Shown: positions 24,509-34,398, numbered from the stretch's first letter. The stretch: 64,000 nucleotides of DNA from Desulfovibrio sp. UCD-KL4C (GCF_006210265.1 NZ_VCNC01000001.1:444843-508842); one strand, 5' to 3'. Numbers and translations are program-made. The notes: generated by a model not told the origin, from the letters alone.

Positions 24509-26362
24509 ATGCAAACATATTACTCTGATCTCCTCGTAATCGGAGCCGGACTGGCTGGCGAACGAGTGGCTGTTGAAGCCGCACAGGAAGGTTTTGACGT
24601 AATCTGTCTTTCCATTGTTCCAGCACGCAGATCCCATTCTTCTGCCGCGCAGGGTGGAATGCAGGCTGCGCTAGGTAACTGTGCCAAAGGGGAAGGCGAT
24701 AGTGTTGATGTTCATTTCGGTGATACTGTCCGCGGTTCTGACTGGGGGTGTGACCAGGAAGTTGCAAGGCTTTTCGCGGATGCGGCTCCGATTGAAATGA
24801 GACGTCTGGCTCATTGGGGTGTGCCTTGGAACAGAGTTGTTCCCGGGAAATCCTTTTATTTTAAGGGTGGAGAAAAGTTCGATAAGGAAGAGAAGGAAGA
24901 AAAGCGCGGCCTGATTACTGCCCGTTCATTCGGCGGAACTGCTAAATGGCGTACTTGTTATACTTCTGACGGAACCGGACATGCTGTTATGTGTACAATG
25001 GATAACAGATGCGCCGAGCTCGGAATTACTGTTTTGGATCGTAAAGAAGCAATATCACTTATCCATGATGGTGATGTCTGTACCGGAGCTGTTGTGCGTT
25101 GTCTGCGTACTGGAGAACTGGAAGTCTTTCTTTCCAAATCAACTGCAATTTGCACAGGCGGTTTCGGGCGTATTTATAAAGCGACTACCAACGCAGTTAT
25201 ATGTGATGGTGGTGGGCATATTATCGCTCATGACACTGGTGTTGTTCCTATCGGTAATCCGGAAGCTATTCAGTTTCATCCTACCGGAATTGTTCCAACC
25301 GATATTTTGGTAACAGAAGGTTGTCGTGGTGACGGTGGAACACTGCTCGATGTTAATGAAGAAAGGTTCATGAATATTTATGAGCCTGAAAAAGCAGAAC
25401 TTGCTTCCCGTGATGTAGTCTCCCGCTGGATGACGCATCATATGCGCCAAGGCAAAGGTGTTAAATCTGCTTACGGTGAACATCTCTGGCTGGATATCCG
25501 CCATCTTGGAGACAAACATATTTCGACTAAGCTTCGCGAAGTTGATGAAATATGTAAAAACTTCCTTAATGTTGACCCACGCAAACAACTTATCCCTGTC
25601 CGCCCTACTCAGCATTACACAATGGCCGGTGTTCGTACCAATAAAGACGGAGCTGTATACGGCCTTAAAGGGTTGTTCTCCGCAGGGGAAGCCGCATGTT
25701 GGGATATGCACGGATTTAACAGACTGGGCGGTAACTCACTTGCAGAAACCGTTGTGGCAGGTGGTATCATCGGGACTAAGATAGTTGAGTTCCTTAAAGG
25801 TTACGAAACTCAATTTAAAACTGATGTTATAGCTGATGCTGTCCGTAAGCAGGAAGAGAGAATCCAAAATCTTGCTCATAGCAAAAATGGCAAAGAGAAT
25901 GTTTATAAAGTGCGTGAAGAGTTGCAGGAAGCTCTTATGCAGGGCTGTTTTGTATTTAGAAGTGATCCGGGGCTTAAGACTTGTATTGAAACCCTTAAAG
26001 GCACTCTGGAAAAAGCTCGTAAAGTCGGTTTGGTCTCAAATGGAATGGGAGCCAACCACGAAATGGGAGCAGCTCTTAAGATTGTAGGGCAGGTCAAACT
26101 CGGACTTTGTATTGCCAAGGCTGCTTTGGAACGTACTGAAAGCCGTGGATCTCACAATCGTGAAGACTTCACCGAACGTAATGACCGTGACTGGCTTAAG
26201 AGAACTCTTGCATATTGGCCTGAAGGAAACGATATGCCTGATCTTAAGTACGAAGAGGTTACTCCCGTATACGAAATCCCACCGGGAGATCGCGGGTACG
26301 GTGCCGGTAAGATAATCGAAGCTGATAAGGCTGAGATAGAAGCAAAAATGATCAAGAGATAA
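24509..26362 (+). CDS. frdA: Fumarate reductase/succinate dehydrogenase flavoprotein
   Basis: 617 residues. FAD-binding GxGxxG motif IGAGLAGERVA (about residues 11-21) and RRSHSSAAQGGMQAAL (about 41-56), in which the His is the expected site of covalent FAD attachment. Substrate-side motifs include IQFHPTGI and a TQHYTMAGVRTN segment, and the C-terminal FAD motif FNRLGGNSLAETVV. It interconverts fumarate and succinate on the side facing the FrdB iron-sulfur chain. Direction cannot be read from sequence, but the diheme partner subunit and downstream fumarase and malic enzyme suggest use in both fumarate respiration and succinate oxidation. GGGG sits 8 bases before the ATG. Confidence 0.95.
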   Translation: MQTYYSDLLVIGAGLAGERVAVEAAQEGFDVICLSIVPARRSHSSAAQGGMQAALGNCAKGEGDSVDVHFGDTVRGSDWGCDQEVARLFADAAPIEMRRLAHWGVPWNRVVPGKSFYFKGGEKFDKEEKEEKRGLITARSFGGTAKWRTCYTSDGTGHAVMCTMDNRCAELGITVLDRKEAISLIHDGDVCTGAVVRCLRTGELEVFLSKSTAICTGGFGRIYKATTNAVICDGGGHIIAHDTGVVPIGNPEAIQFHPTGIVPTDILVTEGCRGDGGTLLDVNEERFMNIYEPEKAELASRDVVSRWMTHHMRQGKGVKSAYGEHLWLDIRHLGDKHISTKLREVDEICKNFLNVDPRKQLIPVRPTQHYTMAGVRTNKDGAVYGLKGLFSAGEAACWDMHGFNRLGGNSLAETVVAGGIIGTKIVEFLKGYETQFKTDVIADAVRKQEERIQNLAHSKNGKENVYKVREELQEALMQGCFVFRSDPGLKTCIETLKGTLEKARKVGLVSNGMGANHEMGAALKIVGQVKLGLCIAKAALERTESRGSHNREDFTERNDRDWLKRTLAYWPEGNDMPDLKYEEVTPVYEIPPGDRGYGAGKIIEADKAEIEAKMIKR

Positions 26363-26390
26363 ACTCCTGAAAGTAATCAAGGAACATAAA

Positions 26391-27128
26391 ATGAGCAGAA
26401 AACTCGAATTCGATATATTCCGCTATAATCCGCAGGATAAAGGCTCCGTTCCGCACATGCAGACTTTTGTTCTGGATGAGACAGAGAACATGACCCTCTT
26501 CATTGCTCTCAACCGTCTGCGTGAGGAGCAGGATCCAGGACTGATCTTTGACTTCTGTTGTCGCGCAGGTATTTGCGGTGCATGTGCCATGGTTGTGAAC
26601 GGTCGTCCCGGATTGGCTTGTCAGACAAAGACTATTGACCTTCCTACACAGATAACTTTGTTACCGCTTCCGGTTTTTAAATTGATCGGTGATCTTTCAG
26701 TTGATACCGGAACTTGGTTCAGAGAAATGTATAAATCCACCGAGTCATGGATTCATACTCATAAAGTATTTGAAGATAATGCTATTGAAGAACGCATGGA
26801 AAATGATGTTGCCGAACAGATTTACGAACTTGAACGCTGTATTGAGTGCGGTTGTTGTATTTCCGCCTGTGGTACAGCCCGTTTACGTGATGACTTCCTC
26901 GGGGCGGCCGCCCTTAACCGTGTGGCCCGTTTCGTTGTCGACCCTCGTGACCAGCGTACCGATAGAGATTATTTTGAAATTATTGGGAATGATGAAGGAA
27001 TCTTCGGTTGTATGGGCTTACTTGGCTGTGAAGATGTTTGTCCAAAAAATCTTCCTTTACAGAACCAGTTAGGCTTCTTGCGCCGTAAGATGGGTATCAC
27101 CGCTATTAAGGAAATATTCAGGAAGTAG
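26391..27128 (+). CDS. frdB: Fumarate reductase/succinate dehydrogenase iron-sulfur subunit
   Basis: 245 residues. N-terminal plant-type ferredoxin domain with [2Fe-2S] ligands in FDFCCRAGICGACAM and a later LACQ Cys. C-terminal domain with CIECGCCISAC (near 148-158) and CMGLLGCEDVCPK (near 208-220), supplying ligands for one [4Fe-4S] and one [3Fe-4S] cluster. It links FAD in FrdA to the hemes in FrdC. A GGAACATAAA leader separates it from frdA by 28 bases. Its stop TAG is immediately followed by the ATG of the fumarase alpha gene, so the respiratory and fumarase genes are one transcription unit. Confidence 0.95.
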   Translation: MSRKLEFDIFRYNPQDKGSVPHMQTFVLDETENMTLFIALNRLREEQDPGLIFDFCCRAGICGACAMVVNGRPGLACQTKTIDLPTQITLLPLPVFKLIGDLSVDTGTWFREMYKSTESWIHTHKVFEDNAIEERMENDVAEQIYELERCIECGCCISACGTARLRDDFLGAAALNRVARFVVDPRDQRTDRDYFEIIGNDEGIFGCMGLLGCEDVCPKNLPLQNQLGFLRRKMGITAIKEIFRK

Positions 27129-27971
27129 ATGATGCGAACTATTAAAGCTGAAACTGTCATTGATGCTGTGGCGAAAATGTGCGTGAGCGCGAATCGCTAC
27201 TTGCCGGAAGACGTGCGAAAGCGTTTTGAAGAATGTGCCGCTGCGGAAGATTCTCCAGCTGCAAAAGAAGTCTTCAGGCAGATTAAAGAAAATTGGGAAC
27301 TGGCTGAGAAGTCTGGGCTTCCACTTTGTCAGGATACCGGACTCGCCGTTTACATTGTTGACGTCGGTGAAGATGTTAAAGTTGAAGGAATGACTCTGCG
27401 AGAAGCTATCACAGAAGGAACCCGCAAAGGGTACGAAGAAGGATTCTTAAGGAAATCTTCCTGTGATCCTCTGACCCGTAAAAACACAGGAGATAACACT
27501 CCTGCAATTATTCATTTTGATATTGTCCCCGGTGACAAAATCAAAATTACTTTCATGGCAAAAGGTGGCGGTTCTGAAAATATGAGCCGTGTAACCATGC
27601 TTGCTCCTGCACAAGGGTGGGCCGGAATTAAGAAGTTTGTCATCGAAAGAGTTGCGGAAGCAGGTCCTAATCCATGTCCTCCGACAATGGTCGGCATAGG
27701 TGTCGGCGGAACTTTTGAGTACTCCGCACTTCTGGCAAAAAAATCTCTTATGAGAAAAGTAGGCACACCCAGCCCTGATCCGGAGATAGCAAAGCTGGAA
27801 GCTGAACTCATGGAAGATCTTAATAAACTTGGAATTGGCCCCATGGGGCTTGGCGGTAAAACAACTGTGTTTGATGTAAAAATTGAAATGCGCCCCTGTC
27901 ATATCGCAAGTCTGCCGCTGGCAGTTAATATCCAGTGTCATTCTTCAAGGCATGAGGAGGTGATACTGTAA
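27129..27971 (+). CDS. Class I fumarate hydratase, alpha subunit
   Basis: 280 residues of the Fe-S hydro-lyase alpha family (TtdA/FumA N-terminal half). Motifs LPLCQDTGLAVYI (Cys for the [4Fe-4S] cluster), KSSCDPLTRKNTGDNTP and NPCPPTMVGIGVGGTFEYS supply the three cluster Cys residues. With the next gene it hydrates fumarate to L-malate; tartrate dehydratase is the alternative family member. Two adjacent ATG codons (27129, 27132) follow AGGAAG in the end of frdB. The next gene overlaps its stop by one base. Position after frdCAB argues for fumarase. Confidence 0.92.
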   Translation: MMRTIKAETVIDAVAKMCVSANRYLPEDVRKRFEECAAAEDSPAAKEVFRQIKENWELAEKSGLPLCQDTGLAVYIVDVGEDVKVEGMTLREAITEGTRKGYEEGFLRKSSCDPLTRKNTGDNTPAIIHFDIVPGDKIKITFMAKGGGSENMSRVTMLAPAQGWAGIKKFVIERVAEAGPNPCPPTMVGIGVGGTFEYSALLAKKSLMRKVGTPSPDPEIAKLEAELMEDLNKLGIGPMGLGGKTTVFDVKIEMRPCHIASLPLAVNIQCHSSRHEEVIL

Positions 27972-28525
27972 TGGCCCAATATTCACTCACCACTCCGCTA
28001 ACTGATAAAGATATGGAGCAGCTTAAAGCTGGTGATGTCGTAAAACTTACCGGAACTATTTATACTGCCCGTGACGCCGCTCATAAAAGACTGACGGATC
28101 TGCTTGATAATGGAGAACCTCTTCCTTTCGACCTGAAAGGTTCAGTTATTTATTATGTCGGCCCAAGTCCGGCCCCTCCGGGCAGACCTATTGGAGCTGC
28201 CGGACCGACTACAAGTTACCGCATGGATACTTATGCACCGCGTCTGCATTGCCTCGGCCAGAAGGCCAGCATCGGTAAGGGGAAAAGAAGCGATGAAGTT
28301 AAACAGGCCCTTAAAGATAATAAGGCTGTTTATTTCGGAGCAACAGGCGGAGCAGGAGCACTTCTTTCTATGTGCATCAAGGAAGCAAAGGTTATTGCTT
28401 TTGATGAACTAGGACCGGAAGCAATTCGTGAACTGACCGTTGAAGATTTTCCTTTACTGGTCATCAATGATTGTCATGGGGGAGAGCTTTACGCAGTACC
28501 GGATAGAAAAGCCGCAGGAATATAA
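27971..28525 (+). CDS. Class I fumarate hydratase, beta subunit
   Basis: 184 residues of the Fe-S hydro-lyase beta family (TtdB/FumA C-terminal half). Family motifs: GTIYTARDAAHKRL, YYVGPSPAPPGRPIGAAGPT and KDNKAVYFGATGGAGALLS, which form part of the substrate site. AGGAGG lies about 9 bases before the ATG, inside the alpha gene, and the two genes overlap by one base. Alpha plus beta together equal one long FumA chain, so this is the two-subunit type common in anaerobes. Confidence 0.93.
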   Translation: MAQYSLTTPLTDKDMEQLKAGDVVKLTGTIYTARDAAHKRLTDLLDNGEPLPFDLKGSVIYYVGPSPAPPGRPIGAAGPTTSYRMDTYAPRLHCLGQKASIGKGKRSDEVKQALKDNKAVYFGATGGAGALLSMCIKEAKVIAFDELGPEAIRELTVEDFPLLVINDCHGGELYAVPDRKAAGI

Positions 28526-28568
28526 TTACCTGTATGCTTAAAAGCAACTGACTAATCAGGAGAATATT

Positions 28569-29888
28569 ATGGCTCTTTTTACTAAACAGGAAGCTCTAGA
28601 TTATCATTCCAAAGGCAGAAGAGGCAAAATTGAAGTTGTGCCGGTTAAACCCTGTGCAACTCAAAAACATCTATCCATGGCTTATAGCCCCGGCGTTGCC
28701 GAAGCTTGTTTGGAAATCGCTAAAGATAAAGATAAATCCTTTCTCTACACAGGTCGCGGAAATCTTGTAGGAGTTGTTTCAAACGGAACAGCTGTTCTCG
28801 GTCTCGGTAATATTGGGCCCGAAGCCGGAAAACCCGTTATGGAAGGTAAAGGGGTTCTCTTTAAAGTTTTTGCAGATGTGGATGTTTTTGATATTAATCT
28901 TGATGTCACTGATCCTGACGAACTTTGTGCAATAGTAAAATCTCTTGAGCCGACTTTCGGCGGTATTAATCTCGAAGATATCAAAGCTCCTGAATGCTTT
29001 TATATTGAAGAGAAGCTTAAAAAAGAAATGAATATTCCGGTTTTTCATGATGATCAGCACGGAACCGCGATTATTTCCGGTGCCGGACTTATCAACGCCG
29101 CAGAAATTGCCGGAAAAAAAATAGCTGATATGCGTCTTGTTGTTTCAGGAGCCGGAGCTGCAGCTGTTGCTTGTACTAATTTCTATATGTCACTTGGTAT
29201 CAAGCTTGAAAACGTTGCTATGTTTGACTCAAGAGGACACATCAATAAAAGCCGTTCAGGTTTGAATCCTCAGAAACAGGATTTTGCTACTGATAAAGAG
29301 TATAAAGACTTGGCTGATGCCATGAAGGGTGCAGATTTATTCCTCGGCCTTTCTGCAAAGGGCATAGTCTCAAAAGAAATGGTTAAATCCATGGCTGACT
29401 CTCCTATCATCTTTGCCTGTGCCAATCCAGATCCAGAAATCACTTATACTGATGCTAAAGAAGCAAGGCCTGATGCAATTATGGGAACAGGACGTTCAGA
29501 TTACCCTAATCAGGTAAACAATGTTCTTGGCTTTCCTTTTATTTTCAGAGGTGCACTGGATGTGCGTGCAACTGCTATTAATGAAGAAATGAAAATTGCC
29601 GCAGCCAATGCTCTAGCTGCTTTGGCTAAAGAGCCTGCTCCGGATTACGTCTGCAAGGCTTATGGTGTGGATAAGCTTGAGTTCGGCATTGATTATATCA
29701 TTCCGAAACCGCTTGATCTTCGTTTGATCGAGTTTGAATCTGCTGCTGTAGCGCAGGCTGCAATGGACACAGGTGTAGCTCAGATCACACTTGATATCGA
29801 AGAGTACAAGAAAGAGCTGCGTGAGCGTCTGGCTGCTTCCAGGGTTCGCGTCAGTGATTTTGTTGAATCTTACGATTTGGGCATTTAA
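28569..29888 (+). CDS. NAD(P)-dependent malic enzyme
   Basis: 439 residues, single-module malic enzyme without the phosphotransacetylase-like tail of MaeB. Malic domain motifs [15 protein letters not shown] and [17 protein letters not shown], catalytic Lys within the latter region, and metal-site motif [10 protein letters not shown] (near 157). The nucleotide domain has [12 protein letters not shown] (near 193). It converts malate to pyruvate and CO2, linking the frd-fumarase module to pyruvate metabolism; cofactor preference cannot be fixed by eye. AGGAG 8 bases before the ATG. A hairpin at 29897-29926 follows the stop. Confidence 0.93.
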   Translation: MALFTKQEALDYHSKGRRGKIEVVPVKPCATQKHLSMAYSPGVAEACLEIAKDKDKSFLYTGRGNLVGVVSNGTAVLGLGNIGPEAGKPVMEGKGVLFKVFADVDVFDINLDVTDPDELCAIVKSLEPTFGGINLEDIKAPECFYIEEKLKKEMNIPVFHDDQHGTAIISGAGLINAAEIAGKKIADMRLVVSGAGAAAVACTNFYMSLGIKLENVAMFDSRGHINKSRSGLNPQKQDFATDKEYKDLADAMKGADLFLGLSAKGIVSKEMVKSMADSPIIFACANPDPEITYTDAKEARPDAIMGTGRSDYPNQVNNVLGFPFIFRGALDVRATAINEEMKIAAANALAALAKEPAPDYVCKAYGVDKLEFGIDYIIPKPLDLRLIEFESAAVAQAAMDTGVAQITLDIEEYKKELRERLAASRVRVSDFVESYDLGI

Positions 29889-29896
29889 ACTGAAAC

Positions 29897-29926
29897 CCTT
29901 TCCGGCTTCATATGAAGCCGGAAAGG
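29897..29926 (+). terminator. Strong hairpin after malic enzyme
   Basis: CCTTTCCGGCTTCA (29897-29910) and TGAAGCCGGAAAGG (29913-29926) are perfectly complementary. No T-run follows, so it may slow or process transcripts rather than fully end them. Confidence 0.55.
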
Positions 29927-30082
29927 TAGAATAGGCGGTGAGGTCTTTATGTGAGCATCAGTAGCCTGCGTAAAGGATTATCCAAAGTGTAATCAAAGTG
30001 CGTTGACAATCTGCTTTTTAAGCAGAGCACCAGATCACAATTGGTTTTTCCGGCAGTCTGCATAAGCGCAAAGTGAGGGACT

Positions 30083-31621
30083 ATGAGCGCTCAAACGGAT
30101 AGTGGTAATGGTAGAAGAATCGGTTTTTTTCTGGGGCCGATCGTATTTGCTTTAATGTTACTTATACCGGTGCCAAGCGGGATGGAACCGGGTGCTTGGA
30201 AAGTTGCGGCTGTAACCGCTCTGATGGCAATCTGGTGGATATCTGAAGCAATTCCTATTCCGGCAACTTCTTTATTACCAATCGCTTTGTTTCCTATCCT
30301 TGGAGTTATGAAGTCGGCCGCAGCATGTGGCCCGTACTCCAATCATCTAATTTATCTTTTCATGGGTGGTTTTTTTCTGGCAGTTACGATGGAAAGATGG
30401 AACTTGCATCGTCGCATAGCCATTCATACAATTAAAGCTGTTGGAACAAGTCCGGGGCGTATGATTCTCGGATTTATGATTGCTACCGGTTTTCTTTCAA
30501 TGTGGGTTTCCAACACTGCAACTGCAATGATGATGGTGCCTATCGGTCTTGCTGTTATCCAGCAGGCAACAGGCTTTGATTCACAAACTCTTAGAGCTTG
30601 TGCAACCAGCGGTCCTGAATCTAACTTCGGTAAGTGTTTAATGCTCGGTATCGCCTATGCTGCATCCATGGGTGGTGTCGGAACAATAATCGGAACTCCT
30701 CCGAATACCGTTATGGTTGCTATGGTCGACAAAATGTACGGTGTTCAGATTGGTTTTGGTGAGTGGATGGTTTACGGTGTTCCTCTTGCTGTGATTATGA
30801 TTGGTGTTTCCTGGTGGATTCTTACTCAGATTCTTTTTCCCACAAAAGGAATGGAGCTTGCTGGAGGGCAGGAGATTATTGATCAGGAAATTGAAAAGCT
30901 CGGACCTATGAGCAAAGAAGAAAAGTACATAGTAGTCGTTGGCTGCTTTGTTGCTGCTTTCTGGCTGTCCCGTGGGTTCGTTGCCAAATCTTCTTTTATT
31001 AAGGAATTTTGGCCCAGTTTTAAGTATATTGCTGATGCAACAATCGGTATTTTGGGGTCTCTGGTCTTGTTCGCCATTCCTACCGATTTTAAGAAAGGTA
31101 AATTCCTGCTTGACTGGAAGACCGCTGTTAAAATCCCATGGGATGTTATTCTCCTCTTTGGTGGTGGTTTAGCTATTGCAAATGGTTTTTCCAAGACTGG
31201 ACTTGCTACTTATATCGCATCTCGATTGACTATGCTTGAGGGCATGTCACTGCTTGTCTTTGTTGGACTGGTTGTTGTTATCACAATCTTCCTGACAGAA
31301 ATAACTTCCAACACAGCTACCGCAACATTGCTTGTACCTATTATGGGTAGTGCTGCAATTGCGATGGGTGTTAACCCTTTGGCAACAATTGTCGGAGCCT
31401 GTGTTGCCGCTTCCTTTGCATTCATGCTTCCGGTTGCAACTCCGCCTAACGCAGTTGTTTTCGGTAGCGGGTGTATTTCGATCAAGCAAATGGCCGCTGC
31501 CGGTTTTTGGTTAAACGTATTCGGAGCAATTTTAATCACGCTCTCCGTTGTTTACTTCCTGCCGGTAATTTGGGGTGTTGATCTGAATGTACTTCCTTCA
31601 TGGGCTGTAATGCCTAAATAG
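30083..31621 (+). CDS. SLC13/DASS family anion:sodium symporter, probable C4-dicarboxylate carrier
   Basis: 512 residues, about 12 to 14 membrane segments. Two internal repeats each carry the substrate/sodium motif SNT: MWVSNTATAMMMVP (about 146-158) and TEITSNTATATLLVP (about 410-424), as in VcINDY. Further family motifs are GTPPNTVMVAM and LPVATPPNAVVFGSG. The family moves dicarboxylates, citrate or sulfate with sodium. Context directly after frdCAB, fumarase and malic enzyme makes fumarate, malate or succinate the likely substrate, though sulfate import cannot be excluded in a sulfate reducer. GTGAGG 7 bases before the ATG; a strong terminator follows. Confidence 0.88.
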   Translation: MSAQTDSGNGRRIGFFLGPIVFALMLLIPVPSGMEPGAWKVAAVTALMAIWWISEAIPIPATSLLPIALFPILGVMKSAAACGPYSNHLIYLFMGGFFLAVTMERWNLHRRIAIHTIKAVGTSPGRMILGFMIATGFLSMWVSNTATAMMMVPIGLAVIQQATGFDSQTLRACATSGPESNFGKCLMLGIAYAASMGGVGTIIGTPPNTVMVAMVDKMYGVQIGFGEWMVYGVPLAVIMIGVSWWILTQILFPTKGMELAGGQEIIDQEIEKLGPMSKEEKYIVVVGCFVAAFWLSRGFVAKSSFIKEFWPSFKYIADATIGILGSLVLFAIPTDFKKGKFLLDWKTAVKIPWDVILLFGGGLAIANGFSKTGLATYIASRLTMLEGMSLLVFVGLVVVITIFLTEITSNTATATLLVPIMGSAAIAMGVNPLATIVGACVAASFAFMLPVATPPNAVVFGSGCISIKQMAAAGFWLNVFGAILITLSVVYFLPVIWGVDLNVLPSWAVMPK

Positions 31622-31628
31622 TCATTTT

Positions 31629-31667
31629 GTTTCCGGGCGATAAACTTATCGCCCGGAAACATTTTTT
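31629..31667 (+). terminator. Rho-independent terminator of the C4-dicarboxylate module
   Basis: GTTTCCGGGCGATAA (31629-31643) pairs with TTATCGCCCGGAAAC (31646-31660), followed by ATTTTTT. Confidence 0.92.
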
Positions 31668-32169
31668 CAAAGAAATATCACTTATAGTGTGCTAAAGTAG
31701 AAAAACCGCCACCTTCTAGCATGGATTCGATTCTTATGCCCTGAAAACATTTTTTTGACCGAAGCCCAATTTGATGAGCGAGATGAAAGCTAGAGCCCCC
31801 TTCGTTCTCGCTTATTCTAAGGCACTTCTTAATTGATATAATTAAGAACAGTCGGTCTATTATGTATGACAACCGCATGTTTGTCCGTTTCTTTTTTCGC
31901 TACCCGCAAGGCGAAAAAACGCGGATAATTTATCCGTTGTCATTGGAGACTTCAAAATGCCTCGCAAGCATTTTCCCGGCAGTGACGTTACAGTTTGCCT
32001 GCTCATCGCAACAACGGGTTGTAGCACTTACGACTTGGCAGTATGGCGGACCTCATCAGCACCTCCTGCGTCTGCTGCCGGGAAGTCTCCTTCTAATAGA
32101 ATCAGAAGCATGATATGATAGAAAATAATGTCGTAAATTCTTATTCCATTTCCTAAAGCCGGAGAAAAT
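31668..32169. other. Intergenic region before pta
   Basis: About 500 bases. It holds a symmetric hairpin TTTTTTCGC/GCGAAAAAA (31892-31900 with 31911-31919) and a locally GC-richer stretch (about 31950-32100) with one small lipoprotein-like frame. No other coding or RNA signal was seen. Confidence 0.45.
31957..32118 (+). CDS. Possible small lipoprotein or gene remnant
   Basis: 53 residues from an ATG with GGAG 9 bases upstream. The segment CLLIATTGCSTYDLAVW resembles the hydrophobic core and lipobox (ATTGC) of a lipoprotein signal, followed by a Ser/Pro/Ala-rich tail. The N-terminus before it (MPRKHFPGSDVTV) is unusual for a signal peptide. The GC content is higher than its surroundings. It could be a decayed or imported fragment. 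Confidence 0.25.
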   Translation: MPRKHFPGSDVTVCLLIATTGCSTYDLAVWRTSSAPPASAAGKSPSNRIRSMI

Positions 32170-34272
32170 ATGTCGAATTGTCTTTATATTGCGGCGACAG
32201 AAGCTCGCAGCGGAAAGTCTGCTATTGTGCTTGGAGTAATGCAGTTGTTGCTGACTCATGTGCGGAAGGTTGCGATTTTTAGACCTATTATTCATGACAA
32301 TTTTGGAGGAGGGCGTGATCATGATATTGATTTAATTCTGCGTCATTTTCAACTCCCTCAAAAATATGAAACCACTTACGTCTATACTCAGAGTGAAGCG
32401 ACAAGAATGATTAATGATGGCAAGCATTCAGTGTTAATGGAAAACATTCTTGAAAAGTTTAGAAGTCTCCAAGAGAAATATGATTTTGTGCTTTGTGAAG
32501 GCACTGATTACTTGGGAGCTGAAGCCGCTGTTGAATTTGAAATAAATATGGATGTTGTAAGCAACTTAGGTTGTCCTGTACTTGCTGTGCTTAACGGAAT
32601 GGAAGGGCAGGAGGATGAAATATGTGATTTGTCTCGGCGGACATTTGATTTGTTTCATGAAAAGGGGCTGGACGTTATTGCTGTTATGATCAACAGGGTC
32701 GGGAAAAAGGTTTCCAGTGATTTGGTTGATAGGATAAAATCGGGCTTTATCACTGTGAACAAACCTCTCGTATATATTATTCCAGATGATAAAAGACTTG
32801 CAAATCCGACTGTAAATGACGTTGCTAAATGGATGGATTGTAAGGTCCTGTACGGTGCAGACAGGCTTGAAACTCCCGTAAATGATTATGTTGTAGCTGC
32901 AATGCATATTGAGAACTTTTTGAAGTATGTCGGCGAGGGGAGCCTTATTATCACCCCTGGAGACCGTTCTGATATTATTCTTGCAAGTTTGTCGTCGCGA
33001 TTGTCGGACGCTTACCCTAATGTTGCAGGCATTCTTCTAACAGGCGGCATACATCCGGCAATGACCGTGCATCATCTTATAGAAGGGTGGAAAGGTGTTC
33101 CGCTACCTATCTTAATTGTTCCTGAACATACATACAAAACAGCGCAGATAGTACAAGGTCTTCACGGTACTATTGACCCTGAAAACAGTGTTAAGGTTTT
33201 ATCAGCACTCGGTCTTTTTGAAACATGTGTAAACTCCCATGAATTACAACAGAAGCTGGTTTCAACAATCTCTACAAGAATTACTCCGTTTATGTTCGAA
33301 CATACCCTGCTTCATAAAGCCCGTGAGAACAAACAGCATATAGTTTTGCCTGAAGGTACAAGTGAAAGAATTCTGCATGCTGCTGATATGTTGACGCGCA
33401 GGGATGTTGTTACACTTACTTTACTCGGCAATGAAGAGAAAATAAGGGAGATAGCATCAAATATTGGTGTCAGTCTTGAGGGTATAAATATTGTTGATCC
33501 CGTGAAGGCAGAGTATTTTGAAAAGTTTGTGGACGAATATTATGAACTGCGTAAGCACAAATGCATCATGAAAGAAGATGCCCGTGACCGCATGAGTGAT
33601 CCTACATATTTCGGAACAATGATGGTTAAAGCTGGAATGGCAGGCGGAATGGTTTCAGGGTCTATTACTACAACAGCTCAGACAATTCGGCCTGCTTTTG
33701 AATTTGTGAAGACAAAGCCTGGAGTATCAATCGTTTCGAGTGTTTTTCTAATGTGCCAGAATGATCAGGTTATGGTTTACGGTGATTGCGCAGTGAATCC
33801 TAATCCTGATGCCAGTGAGCTTGCGGAAATTGCAATTAGTTCGGCGGAGACTGCAAAAATTTTCGGTATCGAGCCAAGAGTGGCAATGCTTTCGTACTCA
33901 ACAGGATCTTTAAGCAAGGGAAAAGATGTAGATAAAGTGGTGGAAGCAACAAGAATTCTTCGTGAAAGAGCACCGGATTTAGCAGTGGAAGGACCGCTTC
34001 AATATGATGTTGCTGTTGACCCTTATGCCGCAGAGGAGTTTATGCCCGGTAATGCTGTTGCAGGTAAAGCGACTGTTTTGATTTTTCCTGATCTTAATAC
34101 AGGTAACAATACATATAAGGCCGTTCAAAGGTCCGTGCCGGACTCGGTAGCCATAGGTCCTATACTTCAAGGACTTAGAAAACCTGTTAACGATTTAAGC
34201 CGCGGTTGTCAGGTGCGTGATATTGTCAACACGGTGGCAATTACTGCGATTCAAGCTCATTCTGAATCTTAA
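32170..34272 (+). CDS. pta: Phosphate acetyltransferase
   Basis: 700 residues, the long multidomain Pta type. An N-terminal P-loop-like domain (about 1-215; ARSGKSAIVLG after the start) resembles dethiobiotin synthetase but is regulatory in Pta; a DRTGG domain follows (about 220-335; GDRSDIILASL). The catalytic PTA_PTB domain (about 370-695) has VLPEGTSERIL, GMAGGMVSGS and LSYSTGSLSKG motifs. It makes acetyl-phosphate from acetyl-CoA, the step after PFOR encoded downstream. Start ATG with GGAG about 7 bases upstream. Acetate kinase, usually adjacent, is absent here. Confidence 0.95.
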   Translation: MSNCLYIAATEARSGKSAIVLGVMQLLLTHVRKVAIFRPIIHDNFGGGRDHDIDLILRHFQLPQKYETTYVYTQSEATRMINDGKHSVLMENILEKFRSLQEKYDFVLCEGTDYLGAEAAVEFEINMDVVSNLGCPVLAVLNGMEGQEDEICDLSRRTFDLFHEKGLDVIAVMINRVGKKVSSDLVDRIKSGFITVNKPLVYIIPDDKRLANPTVNDVAKWMDCKVLYGADRLETPVNDYVVAAMHIENFLKYVGEGSLIITPGDRSDIILASLSSRLSDAYPNVAGILLTGGIHPAMTVHHLIEGWKGVPLPILIVPEHTYKTAQIVQGLHGTIDPENSVKVLSALGLFETCVNSHELQQKLVSTISTRITPFMFEHTLLHKARENKQHIVLPEGTSERILHAADMLTRRDVVTLTLLGNEEKIREIASNIGVSLEGINIVDPVKAEYFEKFVDEYYELRKHKCIMKEDARDRMSDPTYFGTMMVKAGMAGGMVSGSITTTAQTIRPAFEFVKTKPGVSIVSSVFLMCQNDQVMVYGDCAVNPNPDASELAEIAISSAETAKIFGIEPRVAMLSYSTGSLSKGKDVDKVVEATRILRERAPDLAVEGPLQYDVAVDPYAAEEFMPGNAVAGKATVLIFPDLNTGNNTYKAVQRSVPDSVAIGPILQGLRKPVNDLSRGCQVRDIVNTVAITAIQAHSES

Positions 34273-34382
34273 TCAGCCAATAAATCAGTATCTTATGTTT
34301 AAATTAATTTTATTGAACGCATATTCAATATATGGTTGTATTAAGTCGTTAAAGCGGTTATAAGGTGCTGAAAACATGCTGT

Positions 34383-34398
34383 TTGATCAATCGATCAA
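34383..34398. promoter_or_regulatory. Inverted repeat upstream of PFOR gene
   Basis: TTGATC-AATC-GATCAA is a 6-base inverted repeat about 115 bases before the PFOR start, in a 240-base intergenic region. It has the look of a dimeric regulator site; the regulator is unknown. A hairpin-like CAGCATTTTTGCTG lies nearby (about 34407-34420). Confidence 0.35.
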
